Positions 36,306 through 48,493 are shown, counted from the first letter of the stretch. The stretch is 64,000 bases of DNA from Novibacillus thermophilus (GCF_002005165.1 NZ_CP019699.1:3100001-3164000), one strand, 5' to 3'. The notes: generated from the letters alone by a model not told the origin. Numbers and translations are program-made.

Positions 36306-39300
36306 TCACAGTTGCCATTTCCTGATCAAATAGTCGGTATCAGCCTTGAGCACACGATAGGCTGCGTCAGTCAGCCGACCATTTTCTCCATAATAATCCA
36401 GCAAGTGGTGGAACCCTTGCAAATGTTTGACGACTTTTTCCGAATCATTTTTCTTTTCGAATTGGTTCACAGCTGTTAAATGGACATTCAAGGCATATAC
36501 AGCCTGTTCATGAATGGCGCCTTCTTCCGCAAGCTGTGTGATACGTGTTTTCAGATCAGCGCCACTTTTGGGCGCTGCGTATTTGATAGCAATATCAAAG
36601 ATGTGAATTCTTCCCTTGTCGATCGTATCGGCATCCGGAAGTGTGACGCTTCTGACCATTTTATCGGGGTGATCTAACGGAACATAAGTGTAGTAAACGT
36701 AAGTGGCTAACCCGTCCTGCCCTGATGGGCTGTTCCGATACGGCATCGTTGCCACAACTTCATTGCTGTTCCCCCGCCCGAAGTCCAATCGCGGAAGCCT
36801 AACTCAAATTCCTGTACGCTTCCGTCGACGTAATAAATTTTGCCTTTGCCCGAAGATGGGCCGTGTGTCGCTGAACCGATGAAACCGATCTTCGTCCCGC
36901 TCCCTTTCAGTGGTATGGACTGTCCCGCACTGACGATGTTATCTCGTTCCCCCGGCGAGACATCTGGCCACTTAAAAGAGAGCCCGTCGTGAAAAATTGT
37001 TGTGCCCGGGACAATGCCTGCATCTTTTAGTGCTTGATAAGAATAGCTCCATCCGGCCAAATCGAAGTTCGCCCCGTCCGGCTTGTCATCATCGCTGATA
37101 CCGGCGTTGTTGAAATAGACAGACAAATCACCTGATTCAGCTACCCAGACGTTGGCCGTCATCTGTAGTTCCGAAGACTCCGACTTTAGCTGAATCGGGA
37201 TTTCATAAACACCCGGTGCCGCATTGTCAGCAGCCGCTACCGTGACGCTCGTTGTGTTCACTTTTCCAGAATCAACGGTTATTGTTCCTGCATCCGGAGA
37301 CAGGCTTAATCCAGAAGGAACAGAGGCGCTCCAATCCATCTCGAACGAATGCGGCACCCTGCTTTTGACTCCAATCTGGAACGTTGTGCGCTCTCCTGGC
37401 TCTACTACTTGTTCACCCAATGCCAAACCTGTGACCGGCACATCCCAGCTCAGCTGTACAACAGCATCGGCTGTATTTTCATAGTATTCCAACCTAATGT
37501 CATAATGTTTACCGGCTTCAAGCTTCATAAACTGGCTCTTCGTTTCGACCCCGTGATCGCCCCAGTGATCGATCACTACTTCGTCATTAATGTACAGGCG
37601 ACTCCCGTCATCACTTGTAAGAAAAAACTCGTACGTTCCCGTGACGGGTGCCGTCAGCGTTCCCGTCCACCGCACGGAAAATTGATCGCTGTTGACACCA
37701 GAGGCAGGTGAGCCCGTGCCCCAATCAAAATTGACGTGCTCATCTACTTGCGTCAAAACAGGTTCTCCTTCAAAATTCCTGTTGTTGTAATACTTTGCTG
37801 TCAGTCCGTAAGTCTGACCATCCTCAGCTCTTAAGTGGTAAGACTGGACCGGTTCGGGTGACGGCGTATAATTGTCGGGCACGACGACCTGCGGTTTTGC
37901 ACTGCCAATCTGGACCCAGTGAAAGTGCTCATCTGACAATGGATAAGTAAAAGTGACCGTTTGCGATTCACCTGGTGCGAGTGTCACGTTTTGCGAGCTT
38001 ACGGCCTCGTCGTCTACATACAGCTGAACGTCCTCCGTATGTGAATAACTGCCAACGTTCTGGATGTCAACTTCTGCCGTAATTTCGTCTTTTGAATCAC
38101 TGGTTTTCACCCGAACATCACTGTACGCAAACTCCGCAGGTTTCGGGTTGACGATGACTGTTTTAGCCGGAAGATTCCCGACAGACACGCTGTGTACACC
38201 GCCCTCGTAAAGCCTGGTCGAGAGCGTCACCTGTTTTGTTTCACCTGCATCAAGTAAAACTTCTTCCGTATCGTACGCCTTTCCGTCTACGTAAATTTCC
38301 GCCTTTGCCATACCGAGACCACCGACGTTCGTTATCGTCGCCGTCAGTTCGAGCGGTTCATTGGCGTCGACTTCTTGTTTGGTCAGTTCGAAGCTGTCAT
38401 AAGCGAGTTGCGGTTTTTCTGTTGTCATCGACGACGGTGCCGCTGCGGGGTCCGCCGCCCACTGTTTGTTTGGTTTGGCATCCATCGTAAGTGTCAACTT
38501 GCCGCCTTGCGAGACCGTTTCATGTGAGATCCACGCCCGATTGAGCGGTTCTCCATTTAATTCGGCGGAGGCGATGTAACGGATATCACCGTCATCACCG
38601 TCTGTCTCTATGACAAAGTCCTTTCCCCCGTAGTGGTACTCTGGCATGTGAATGACAACCCGGTCAAAAATCGGGCTCGTGATCTGATACTCCCCAGTGA
38701 CGGGTGCAACCGGAGAGATCCCCATCGCACTGAACACAAACCACGCGGAAAGCTGACCCATGTCTTCGTTGCCGGGAATGCCGTTAGGACCGGTCCCGTA
38801 CAGTTCATGTAAAATGCGTTGTGTCACTTCTTGCGCCTTCCACGGTTGACCGACGAAATTGTACAAGAATGGCACGTGTTGGTCTGGTTCATTCCCATGC
38901 CAATAGTGACTGATTTTCTCATTGTAAGCCGGGTAAACAAACGCCTCGAAGAAATGATCCAGGCGGTCAGTGAAAGTCTTCTCGCCCATCAGCTGGGCAA
39001 GTCCTCGCACGTCGTGGGGCACAAACCATGAATACGTCCAGGCGTTTCCCTCGGTAAATCCTGTCCAATCACCCGGGTCAAACGGCGTTTTCCAGGATCC
39101 GTCCTCATGTCGTGGACGCATCCACCTCGTTTCAGGATCGAAAACATTGATGAAAGACTTCGCCCTTTTCATAAACGTTTCGTAGTCTTCTTCTTTGTCG
39201 AGGGACTTTGCGACTTGCGCGATCGCAAAGTCGACGTAGGCGTTTTCTACTGTCCACGACACTGATTGCGAATTGAGCTCATGGGGGATGTATCCGAGTT

Positions 39301-40714
39301 CGACATACTCGGCCAAATTGGCCCGTCCCCAAGCAGCTTCGTCAGGTTCCGGTGTTTCCGTCGCGTTGTGTACCATCGCTTCATAGGCCTTCTCGACGTC
39401 GAAATCCGTGATGCCCTTCATGATCGTTTCTGCCATAACGGAAGAAGCGTGGTCGGAGATCATGTCATTTGTATAGACATTCGCCATCGGCCACCGCGGC
39501 AGCCACCCGCCTTGTTCATAATCCGCAATGAGTGACCTCACCGCATCATTTTGTACCTCCGGTTCGATTAATGTGTACAGCGGGTGTGCATGGCGAAACG
39601 TATCCCACAGGGAAAATGTGTGATACTGCGTATAACCTTCGGCTCGGTGGATCTTGTGGTCAAACCCGATGTATTCGCCGTTGGCATCGGAGAACGTATA
39701 CGGACCGAGCAGTACGCGATATAGACTCGTGTAGAATTTGACTTTATCCTCTTCGCTTCCCCCGCTCACTTCGATCCGGCTTAACCGTTCGTTCCAGGTG
39801 TTTCTCGCTTGTTCTTTGACTTGCTCGAAGTCCCAGCCAGGCACCTCGGCTTCAATGTTCGCCAGGGCGTTATCGGTGCTGACGTACGAGATCCCGACTT
39901 TGACGAGCACTTGCTCTCCTGGGTCTGTGTTGTAATTGAAGAACGCTCCAACGTCCCGTCCGGATGCAGACGGCGACCCTTCCTTCACGCGATTTCCGTT
40001 CCACGTGCCATAAGAATCAAATGGCTGGGAAAATTTTGCAGCAAAATAAATGGTGTACGGTGTTGGCCCGTGATGAAACGGACTGGGGTTCGTTTGCGAA
40101 CCGACGACCGTTTCGTTGTCGAGGACTTGGATCGTGGCATCGCTCACGGGTTCATCTTCTAAAGTGTGGGAAGCATCGAGTAAAATGTGACTCGTATCAG
40201 ATTCAGGAAATGTGTAACGCAAAAGGCCAACTCTTGTCGTGGCCGTCAACTCCGCCTGAATGTCATAGTCTTGCAGTCTGACACTGTAGTAACCAGCGGA
40301 AGCGGTTTCTTCTTCGTGGCTGAATTTTGACTTATACGTGTTCTCCGTCGTGTGAAGTTCACCTGTTGTCGCTGTTGACAGGAAATTGCCGAACCCCCAG
40401 GAACCCGTTCCAGAAAAGTGTGTAAAACTAAAACCCTCGATATGGTCGTCACTGTACAAATAACCGGCAATATGTCGCCCCGTATCCGGGCTCAATTGTA
40501 CCATGCCGTGCGGTGTAGTCGCTCCCGGAAAAACATTCGCCTCGCCCATGGCCCCCTCCGGGAAGTAAACATCCGTGCCAATGAGTGGATCTACGTACTC
40601 CACGGGCGGTTTATTTTCCGCATGGACGAAAGGTGAACCTACTGGAGTTACAACCACGCTGAACAACAGCACTGTCATTAAGAACAGCAAAAACAGTTTG
40701 TTGCTTTTCTCCAT
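36306..40714 (-). CDS. secreted multidomain GH92 alpha-mannosidase, one-base frameshift
   Basis: 1469 residues once one C is added to C5 at 36771-36775, joining ...GFRDWTSGGG to NSNEVVATMPY. Order: signal peptide (1-32); GH92 catalytic region (about 37-760; YVDPLIGTD, SFTHFSGTG); two CARDB-like domains (about 775-955); PA14 (about 975-1105, FLTSDDGSRLYIND); a beta-sandwich; a further beta domain (about 1195-1385); C-terminal FIMAH domain. GH92 enzymes are calcium-dependent exo-mannosidases. The acid motif GNEPDQH keeps Glu609. AGGGTGAGATC precedes the ATG. An extracellular mannan/N-glycan substrate is inferred. Confidence 0.92.
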
Positions 40715-41089
40715 TTGATCTCACCCTCATTCAATAAATTTTAATCACACCACCGAACCTCGCAAACTCGCAACTTCCTATCTGTCACCGTTCGGAGTGA
40801 TGGAATTGTTTAGGCTTTGTCCCTGTATGCTCAGTTTGTGCACTGATTTCACTTTGGTTTCCAAACAAACCGAAGAATTGGGTAAACACGAACATCACAG
40901 TTTATAGCAGGGCCCACCAATTCATTTGCCTCATTCTGTGCTCTGCCCTTCTCCGCCTCATGAGCCACACTCCTTCTTAATATTTTTACAGATCCCTGCA
41001 TCCGCTTTAGACCGTTATAGGTCTTCTTGGGAATCAACGTCTCTCTGATAAAATACGGCAAGTCTTGTCGCAGAGGAATACTTCCGCTA
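40715..41089. other. spacer between the GH92 genes with a possible signal-peptide remnant
   Basis: 375 bp. On the minus strand an AAGAAGGAG site precedes an ATG (about 40963) opening a basic then hydrophobic frame, MRRRRAEHRMRQMNWWALL, which meets TAA and continues in the same frame as TVMFVFTQFFGLFGNQSEI. This looks like the start of a lost secreted protein with an in-frame stop. No clear terminator or promoter was found. Confidence 0.35.
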
Positions 41090-44000
41090 TCACTCAACTT
41101 CATTCTTTTGATAGAGTTGCTGGATCTCCTTTGCACTCAGTGCCCAATTGTAGATGCGTAACGCGTCAACCGAGCCTTTCACTTTGAATGCCTCTGAATT
41201 CCACGGTGCTCCTCCGATGATGAGGGGGTGTTCGTTCCTTCCGATTGGAGCGGCACTCGCCGGAATGTTTTCAACTTCTTCACCATTTACGTAGCCAATG
41301 AGTCTACCGGCTGATTGCCATGTAAGCGCCAGATGTGTCCACTTGTCTTTCGGAATGGATCCACTGTGGAAAGTGTAGTGTGTCCCAATGGCATCCCACA
41401 ATTCGGGATAAAGCTTTCCATTCTCCACGCCTAGAATAAACCCATTGTCAATACTTGATTTCCCAACGATTTTTTGATTGGCACTCGGGTCCGTAAGGTT
41501 CACCCAAACGGACAGCGTTAATTCGTCTCCACCGTCGAGTAGCGCGTCATGCGGCACTTCAACCCGCCCCCCATTTAATCGGAGCGCGTTGCCGAACTTG
41601 CCAGTTTCCCACGTGGCCTCACCGTGCACCGTCCCTTCCAATCCATACGGTGAAGAGTCACCAGCCACAGTGCCACTGTCTTCGTCAAACTGAAGCGATA
41701 ACACGGGTTCGTCATCATGCAAGGCGAACAGCGTTCCACTCAAGTTGTTAATCTGTACTTGATGGGAACCGGCCGTGACGTTTTCTACAGTGAAGGTGAC
41801 AGTTTCACTTTCACCCGGTTTCAGCGTTAATGTTTTCGCCTCAGCCAATTCACCGTCGAAATAAAACACCACTTTCTCTTCACCCGTCGACATGCCGACG
41901 TTTTCAACGAGGGCGGATATGTGTGCGTCTTCCCCAGGCCCCACATGGTCGAACTTTAAATCCGACGCCTTAAATACGGCCACGCCACCGTGTTGCCAAC
42001 GCTCGATAAAATAATGAGCGCTGTCGTAGAGAATGCGATGAGCATCCGCGGAGATGAGCCCCTTTTCTTGCTGATGGTCGAGCAACCGTTTAAAGCTGTT
42101 CATGTGTTTGAGCACCTTGTCGGTGGCTCCTTGTTGTTCGAACTGTTCCACCGCTGTCAAATGTAATTTCAGAGCACGGGCAGCACTCCGGTTCGTAAAT
42201 TCGCCCTCTTTTTCCAAGCGTTCCACAACGGTTTGCATACCAGCACTGAGGGAACCGATCCTTTCGCCGCTGTACCCGAGCAGTTCCACTTCCGATAAGG
42301 ACGTCGAACTGTGGCCGCCGTTGTCAGTAATTTCTAAGCGGTAATAGGCGTATCTTCCCGGGTTTTCGATGGCAAAGGCACGGGTATGACGACGCCACTT
42401 GAATGATTCATGCTCCCTTTCATCCAGCACCGTCCAGTTTTCGCCGTCGTTCGACCCTTTCAACACCCAGCTTGTCGGGTCCGCCTCGTGCGAATCTGCT
42501 CCGGAAGTCAACGTATACATAGTGGCCTGTTGTTTTCCTCCGGCAAACGCATATTGGATCCAGGGCTTGTCGCTGTTCACCGTCCAGCGCGTATCGGATG
42601 TGTTGTCGAACAACTTGGCAGTATCGCCGCCTTCACTATCGGACGCGGTCCCTGCATGATCATCAGTCAAATCTTTGAGCGGTTTCGGAGCCGATAATCC
42701 GTCTGTTGCCGCAGGCGTAATTGACTTCGGCAAGTCCGTTAGGTTACTTCCCCATTTGGAAGGCTTCGGTCCCATGTCGAAGTCTAACGTCGCACCGTCC
42801 ACGAGATCGGCATGTGAGATGTAGTTTTTCGTGTAAGTTGTGCCGTTTAACTTTAATGCTTGAACGTATTTATTCTCCTTGCTGTTGTTTGGAGCGTTAA
42901 TGACAATATCCTTGCCATTTTCCAGATGGATCGTCACTTTTTTGAACAGAGGGGCACCGATGGCATATTCCGGCGTACCCATTTTGAGCGGATAGAAGCC
43001 GAGGGCACTGAAGATATACCAGGCCGACATCTCGCCGTTGTCTTCGTCACCCGGATACCCCTGTCCGATTTCGCTTCCGATATAAAGTCGATTTAACACC
43101 TCGCGAACTTTCTCCTGCGTCTTCCACGGCTGACCGGCGTAGTTATACATGTAAATGATGTGGTGAGCAGGCTGGTTACTGTGCCCGTACATGCCCATCC
43201 TGACGTCCCTGGCTTCTCTCATTTCATGAATCAAGCCGCCGTATCCGCCCGGGAACATAGCTGTCTCCGGTGTTTCGAAAAATTCATCTAGTTTTTTGGC
43301 AAGCCCTTCTTTTCCACCGTACAGATTAGCCAGTCCTTGCCCGTCCTGTGGTGCGTGGAACGCCATGTTCCAAGCGTTCGTTTCTGTATAGTCCCTGCCC
43401 CATTCGGCCGGATTGAAGTTCTCCGGTGTGGACCGCCAGGCGCCAGAGGCCGTTCGTCCGTTGAAAAATCCGATTTTCGGGTTAAACATTTGGATGTAAT
43501 TCTGGGCACGATTTAAGAAGTATGTGTAATCTTCCTCGTAATAAGGATCATAGGGATCCGTTTGGTCACCTTTCTCGGCGAGGGCCTTGGCTAAATTCGC
43601 GATACCGAAATCATTGATATACCCATCCAGTGCCCAAGACAGACCTTCACCGGTGGATGTGTTCGTATAACCGTCGAATACGGACGTAGCCATCCCTTTT
43701 CTGCCAACGTTCGCGTTAGGGGGCACGACAGCGGCATCCTTTATCGCCGACTGATAGAAACTTTTCACGTCGAAATTGGTGACGCCTTTCAGATACGCAT
43801 CCGCAAAGGCGATGTTTGCACTTGTGCCGACCATCAAATTGGCGTATCCCGGCGAAGACCAGCGGGAGATCCAGCCGCTGTCCCGGTAGTGCTGCACGAA
43901 TCCGTCAATCATCTCCCCGGCTTGTGTCGGAGTTAGCAAGGCGTACGCTGGCCATGCCGTGCGATACGTGTCCCAAAAGCCATTGTTCACGTACACCTTG

Positions 44001-46185
44001 CCGTCTTCAATTTTCGCGCACGTTTCAGTTGCTGTACTCGTCGTACACGGGTTCAAGTCAAACTGGCTCGCATATTTGTAAACGGGTTCCTCCAGCGTCC
44101 CGACATTTTCGTACGCTGAGTTGGGATACAGGAATAAACGGTACATATTGGAATACAGTGTAACGAGCTGGTCCTCCGTCGCCCCTTCCACTTCGATGAT
44201 CCCTAACTTGTCATCCCACGCTTGCTGTGCCCTTTCTTTAATCGTTTCAAAGGTGTCCTCAGCGCCGATTTCCTGCTCCAAATTTTTCTTCGCTTGTTCG
44301 ACACTGATCAGCGATGTAGCAATTTTCATCGTCACCACTTTATTTTCTGTCGTGTCAAATTTGTAGTAGGCCGTCACGTTGTCGCGGCCTTCTCCGGTCA
44401 ATCTGCCACTGTCGACGATCGGCTGATCGAATGTCGCGTAAATGAACATCCGGGTCGCTCCAGTGGAAAGACCGCTTCTCTGATCTGTATAGCCTGTGAT
44501 GGTCCTATTATCGGGATCAAGGGTAATGCCACCGTTATTGCTCACATTGTCGAATATGAGGTTAGAGGAGTTTCCCTTAAACGTAAAGCGCATCATCGCC
44601 GCGTGATCGGTCGGAGTCATCTCTGTTTGAATGCCATTTTCAAAGGTGACGCTGTAATAGTGGGCTTTGGCCATTTCGTTGTCGTGCTTGAATGGCAACG
44701 CACGTTCTTTCCGATCGGCACTCGGTTTGCCAGTTGCATCAGATGGCATCACCTGGAACGTCTGGCGGTCCCCCATCCACGGACTTGTCTCATGGCTTAA
44801 GGCAAAGGCCTGGATTTCCGGAAGATTATCTTCATTATTACTTTCGTGATATGCATAGATCCAATTGGACCCTGCGTTCGTCACCGGCGTCCAGAAATTA
44901 AACCCGTGTGGCACAGCGACTGCAGGGAAGGTATTCCCCGTGAAAACGTACCGTTTGACTGCGTGCCACGAAGTGTGTTGACATATTCGGAAAGTCTGTC
45001 ATACGTTCTCTCTTCGGGATTCGCTTCGATTTTAATATCATCGATGCTCCCCTTAAATACGGCCGGGCCTCTGGGGTTATCGTAGGCAATGAGTATGCGC
45101 TCGATCGTTTTCCCCGCTGCGACATCTCCGATCTTTGATTTTTTAAAGTTCCATTGATGCGCGTACAGAGTTTTTGAATTTCCTTGGTCTTGTGGATTGA
45201 GTTTGATCCCGTGCTGGTCGACGGCTTCAAGCTCATGCAGATAGGTCCCGTCGGAAAATGCGAGATCGACGGCTGCATACGTACTCGCGTAGTCCAAATG
45301 ATCCTTATCGGTAAATTCCGGAAAAATGTAATACGACAGTTCGGTATTCTCAGTTACCGGAATGTCGACATCAAAAATTTTATTATACGAATAAGCACGC
45401 CCTTCTGTGAGATGCGTTCCAGAATACGAGAACGCCTTCAAACCTGTCCATCCGACGTTCGTCTTAGCTGCATACGCGCTCGAAGGTCCTTTTGAGGTGA
45501 AAGATTTCATATCTGAAGGAGGTGGCGGCGGGACATCAATACCGTTGGATAGCTGGATTTCTGCTAACTGCGTCAAGCCATCCCCGGCATTTTTCGCAAT
45601 GTCAAATCGATAATATTGGTAGGCGGTTTCGTTATCAAACTCGTAGATTTTCGTTTGGAAACGCTCTTCAAAGACTTCATTTGTTCTCGTATCCAACGTC
45701 GTCCAATTTTCGCCGTCACTGGACCCGGAAAGCGTCCAGTCTCGAGGATCTCGGCCCGGGTAGTCGTTCGCTGAAGTAAAGGCGTATTTCACAACCGTGT
45801 CCGGCTCAGAAAGTTGAAGTTCAATCCAAGCCGTACGCTCAAACGCCAGCCATTTCGTATTCACGTCTTGATCCATCAACTTCTGTTCCGTTTCATTCGG
45901 TGGATTGTTGGCGCTTGCCGTCACTTGCTCAACTTTATCTGTAATGTTACCTTGAATACCGTCAAATGGAATGTTGCCATCAACGCCCTCCGTCATTTTA
46001 CGGCCTTCCGCATCCGTTTCGACCGTATTTTCCCAATCCGGTTGCGGATCACCTTCTTCAAACGAAGTGAAAAAATCGGTTGGGGCTGCATGTGCCGTCT
46101 GAACAGGTGGTGTATATAAAATCCCGGCAAGCAATGTATATCTGACGATCACTGACAAAACCCTCGTAACCCGTCCCTTCTTCAT
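41090..46185 (-). CDS. secreted multidomain GH92 protein with Gln at acid position, one-base frameshift
   Basis: 1698 residues after adding one C to C4 at 44936-44939 (FSRG-NTFPAVAVPHGFNFWTP). Order: signal peptide (to about 34, ending AHA); F5/8C/CBM32 (about 100-215); a beta domain (about 230-400); GH92 (about 410-1170); a second F5/8C; FIMAH (LKHMNSFKRLLDHQQEKGL); CARDB; C-terminal LamG/concanavalin-like domain. The acid motif is HSNQPAHH, with Gln (codon 43172-43174) in place of Glu. GH92 enzymes with that change are known to uncap mannose-1-phospho-6-mannose. AAAGGAGG precedes the ATG. Confidence 0.9.
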
Positions 46186-46286
46186 GTACGGTGAACCTCC
46201 TTTAATCCCTCTCTCTTTTTTACAACGACGATATTTACTTCTAAATGTGATGGGCTTTCCTTCAAACCTCCTTTTTTTGGCTTATG

Positions 46287-46508
46287 TTAGGTCATATTCC
46301 AACCTTTAATAGAATGCCTGTCCACTGTCAGAATGTCTGCTTCCGATTGAATTCCTAAAGTCACGCTCTCGGTTGATTCCATATTCCAGCGGTCATCCTC
46401 TGAACCTCCGTCTGATGTGTTGACATATTCGTAGTGTGTAATGACTTCTAGCGGGATCGGCATGTAAATGTGCTTACAGAGCGGGTTCATCGTCCACTCC
46501 CATCCCAA
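46287..46508 (-). CDS. hypothetical short ORF, possibly a remnant
   Basis: 73 residues, not recognised (YEYVNTSDGGSEDDRWNMES; TVDRHSIKGWNM). No ribosome site before the ATG and no neighbour on the same strand within 300 bp upstream. Could be the tail of a lost gene or chance. Listed only because it fills the gap upstream of the GH92 gene. Confidence 0.25.
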   Translation of the reverse strand: MGWEWTMNPLCKHIYMPIPLEVITHYEYVNTSDGGSEDDRWNMESTESVTLGIQSEADILTVDRHSIKGWNMT

Positions 46509-46830
46509 TTGTAGGACAAACCATAAAAAATGTGAGGAATCAATCTCTTTACTTTTATGCTAATTTCTTCAAATTTTTGTTAATAGTTCGATATTACTGG
46601 TTGTTTTCGGGCTTTGTGCTCTATCATTTTGATGTATATAGACTATTAGACATAGCGTTCTTCGAAGAAAAATTCCCTTTGTCAAACCATTTTATTCCCA
46701 GGTTAGTCGTACAACCCGGATCAAGGCATGGTCCTTTGTGTTCATTGACCTTTGGCAAATTGAAATAAGGGGTTGACAGTCGAAAAAAATATTTTTAAAA
46801 TGAGGTAAAATTAAAACAACAATACCGGAA
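46509..46830. other. AT-rich intergenic region upstream of the riboswitch
   Basis: No gene recognised. The segment just before the riboswitch (TTGACAGTCGAAAAAAATATTTTTAAAATG, about 46773-46802) offers a consensus -35 TTGACA with weaker -10 candidates about 17 bp on (TTTTTAAAAT), a plausible plus-strand promoter for the S-box transcript. Confidence 0.45.
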
Positions 46831-46943
46831 CTCTTATACAGAGAGGGGGAGGGACTGGCCCTATGAACCCTCGGCAACCATTGAATTGACTCAAACGGTG
46901 CCAATTCCAGCAGATCCTTGTGACAGGGTCTGAAATATAAGAG
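46831..46943 (+). ncRNA. SAM-I (S-box) riboswitch
   Basis: Classic S-box aptamer: P1 5' strand CTCTTATA (46831-46838) pairs perfectly with TATAAGAG (46936-46943); the conserved core reads CAGAGAGGGGGAGGGACTGG then CCCTATGAACCCTCGGCAACC, followed by GGTGCCAATTCCAGCAGA and GTCTGAAA. It binds S-adenosylmethionine and, in Bacillota, turns sulfur genes off when SAM is plentiful. It controls the monooxygenase-symporter operon that follows. Confidence 0.96.
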
Positions 46944-47010
46944 GTTCCGCTACAGAGTTACTACCCTCGTGTAGTCAGTGAGCGGCCTCTTAAACAAGAG
47001 GTCGCTTTTC
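46936..47010 (+). terminator. riboswitch expression platform: terminator and antiterminator
   Basis: Terminator: AGCGGCCTCTT (46981-46991), loop AAAC, AAGAGGTCGCT (46996-47006), then TTTT. Antiterminator: TAAGAGGTTCCGC (about 46938-46950), which includes the 3' strand of P1, can pair with GCGGCCTCTTA (46982-46992) leaving a TT bulge. SAM binding locks P1, freeing the terminator; without SAM the antiterminator wins. This is read directly from complementarity. Confidence 0.92.
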
Positions 47011-47119
47011 AATTGTCAAAAGTCTGAAAGAAGGTGATTCCTCAAAATTTGTCGTCATATAAACATATTATTCCCATTAGATTAATCTGTTTACTACACT
47101 TAAAAAGGAAGGTTGCTCA

Positions 47120-48493
47120 ATGAAAAAACAAATTCATTTGAACGGTTTTGTCCAACATTCTCCATCCCCCCATTCCACCGGACTGTGGAGCTATAAACAA
47201 CACGAAGGGCATCGCCACAATCGCTTGGCCTATTGGGAAGAAATAGCCCGAATTCTCGAGCAGGGGAAATTTGATGCCCTGTTTTTCGCCGATGTGATCG
47301 GAACTTACAGCGTCTATCAAAACAGTTATGAACCAGCTGTGACGAATGCCGTTCAAATACCTGCCCACGATCCCTTACTTGTGATTTCAGCCTTGGCTGC
47401 CTCGACTCAACACATTGGTTTTGCCGTAACCGTCTCGACGACCTATTCACAGCCGTATTTCTTGGCGCGGCAATTGTCGACACTCGATCACCTTACAGAG
47501 GGTCGAGTCGGGTGGAACATTGTGACGTCCTACCTTGAAAGCGAGGCGGTGAATCTGGGTTTAGAAAGGCGCTTACCGAAACATGTCCGGTACGATCGCG
47601 CGGATGAATTTTTAGAGGTAGTTTACAAACTGTGGGAACACAGTTGGGAGGATGATGCTGTCGTCCTTGACCGGAAAAACCGTGTGTTCGCCGACCCCTC
47701 CAAAGTCCATTTGATTAACCACCACGGTTCGTACTTCGATGTTCCGGGACCGCATTTGGTAGAGCCGTCGCCGCAACGGACCCCTGTCTTGTTCCAAGCC
47801 GGGGCATCCCCGCGTGGGCAGCGATTTGCAGCCAAACACGCCGAAGCTGTGTTCATTAAATCCCATTCCCTTGAATCGTTGAAAAACTACGTCCAGAACA
47901 TCCGGAATCTCGTGGAGGAACAAGGGCGGGACCCGCACAGTGTCCTCATTTTTCCTCTTATCTTGCCGATCGTCGGTTCGACAGAGGAGGAAGCGCACCG
48001 AAAATACGAAGAATTAAAAAACCATGTGAGCTATGAAGGGACACTCGCTTTGCTTTCTGGGCATACTGGCATAGATTTCTCCAAATTTGATCCGGATCAA
48101 TACATCGAAGACATGGAAACAGAGGCAGTCCAGGGAAATTTGAACCTGTACACGAAAGATCCGACCAGAAAGTGGACGTTGCGGGAAGCGGTCATGAACC
48201 ATGGCCTCGGAAACGGTACGGTCAAATTTGTCGGAACACCTGAACAAATCGCCGACCAAATAGAGCAATGGGCCGTTGAAGGCGATGTCGACGGATTCAA
48301 TATCGCCCACGCTCACTCACCGGGAACCTTCCAAGAATTCGTCGAATATGTCGTTCCCGAATTGCAACAACGCGGTATCTACCGGACAGAATACGAAGCA
48401 GTGACGCTGAGAGAAAACATGTTCGGAAAAGGGCGTCGGTTCTTACAGGAGGACCATCCAGCAAAACAAATCCAGGTTGCTACAAACAGCTGA
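47120..48493 (+). CDS. NtaA/SnaA/DszA-family FMN-dependent monooxygenase
   Basis: 457 residues, bacterial-luciferase fold. Family motifs: LYTKDPTRKWTLRE, HVRYDRADEFLEVVYKLWEH, PQRTPVLFQAGASPRG, and a C-terminal GTPEQIADQIEQW. Members (DszA, NtaA, SnaA, YtnJ) use FMNH2 and O2 on sulfones, chelators or S-containing amino acids. The S-box upstream says the substrate supplies sulfur, for example a sulfone or S-alkyl compound; the exact one cannot be read. AAGGAAGG precedes the ATG. A reductase partner is not in the window. Confidence 0.92.
   Translation: MKKQIHLNGFVQHSPSPHSTGLWSYKQHEGHRHNRLAYWEEIARILEQGKFDALFFADVIGTYSVYQNSYEPAVTNAVQIPAHDPLLVISALAASTQHIGFAVTVSTTYSQPYFLARQLSTLDHLTEGRVGWNIVTSYLESEAVNLGLERRLPKHVRYDRADEFLEVVYKLWEHSWEDDAVVLDRKNRVFADPSKVHLINHHGSYFDVPGPHLVEPSPQRTPVLFQAGASPRGQRFAAKHAEAVFIKSHSLESLKNYVQNIRNLVEEQGRDPHSVLIFPLILPIVGSTEEEAHRKYEELKNHVSYEGTLALLSGHTGIDFSKFDPDQYIEDMETEAVQGNLNLYTKDPTRKWTLREAVMNHGLGNGTVKFVGTPEQIADQIEQWAVEGDVDGFNIAHAHSPGTFQEFVEYVVPELQQRGIYRTEYEAVTLRENMFGKGRRFLQEDHPAKQIQVATNS

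Noticed and set aside
40849-41136. 95-codon minus frame between the GH92 genes
   Set aside because: Overlaps the end of the GH92-2 gene, no ribosome site, no family match; another frame there looks more meaningful.
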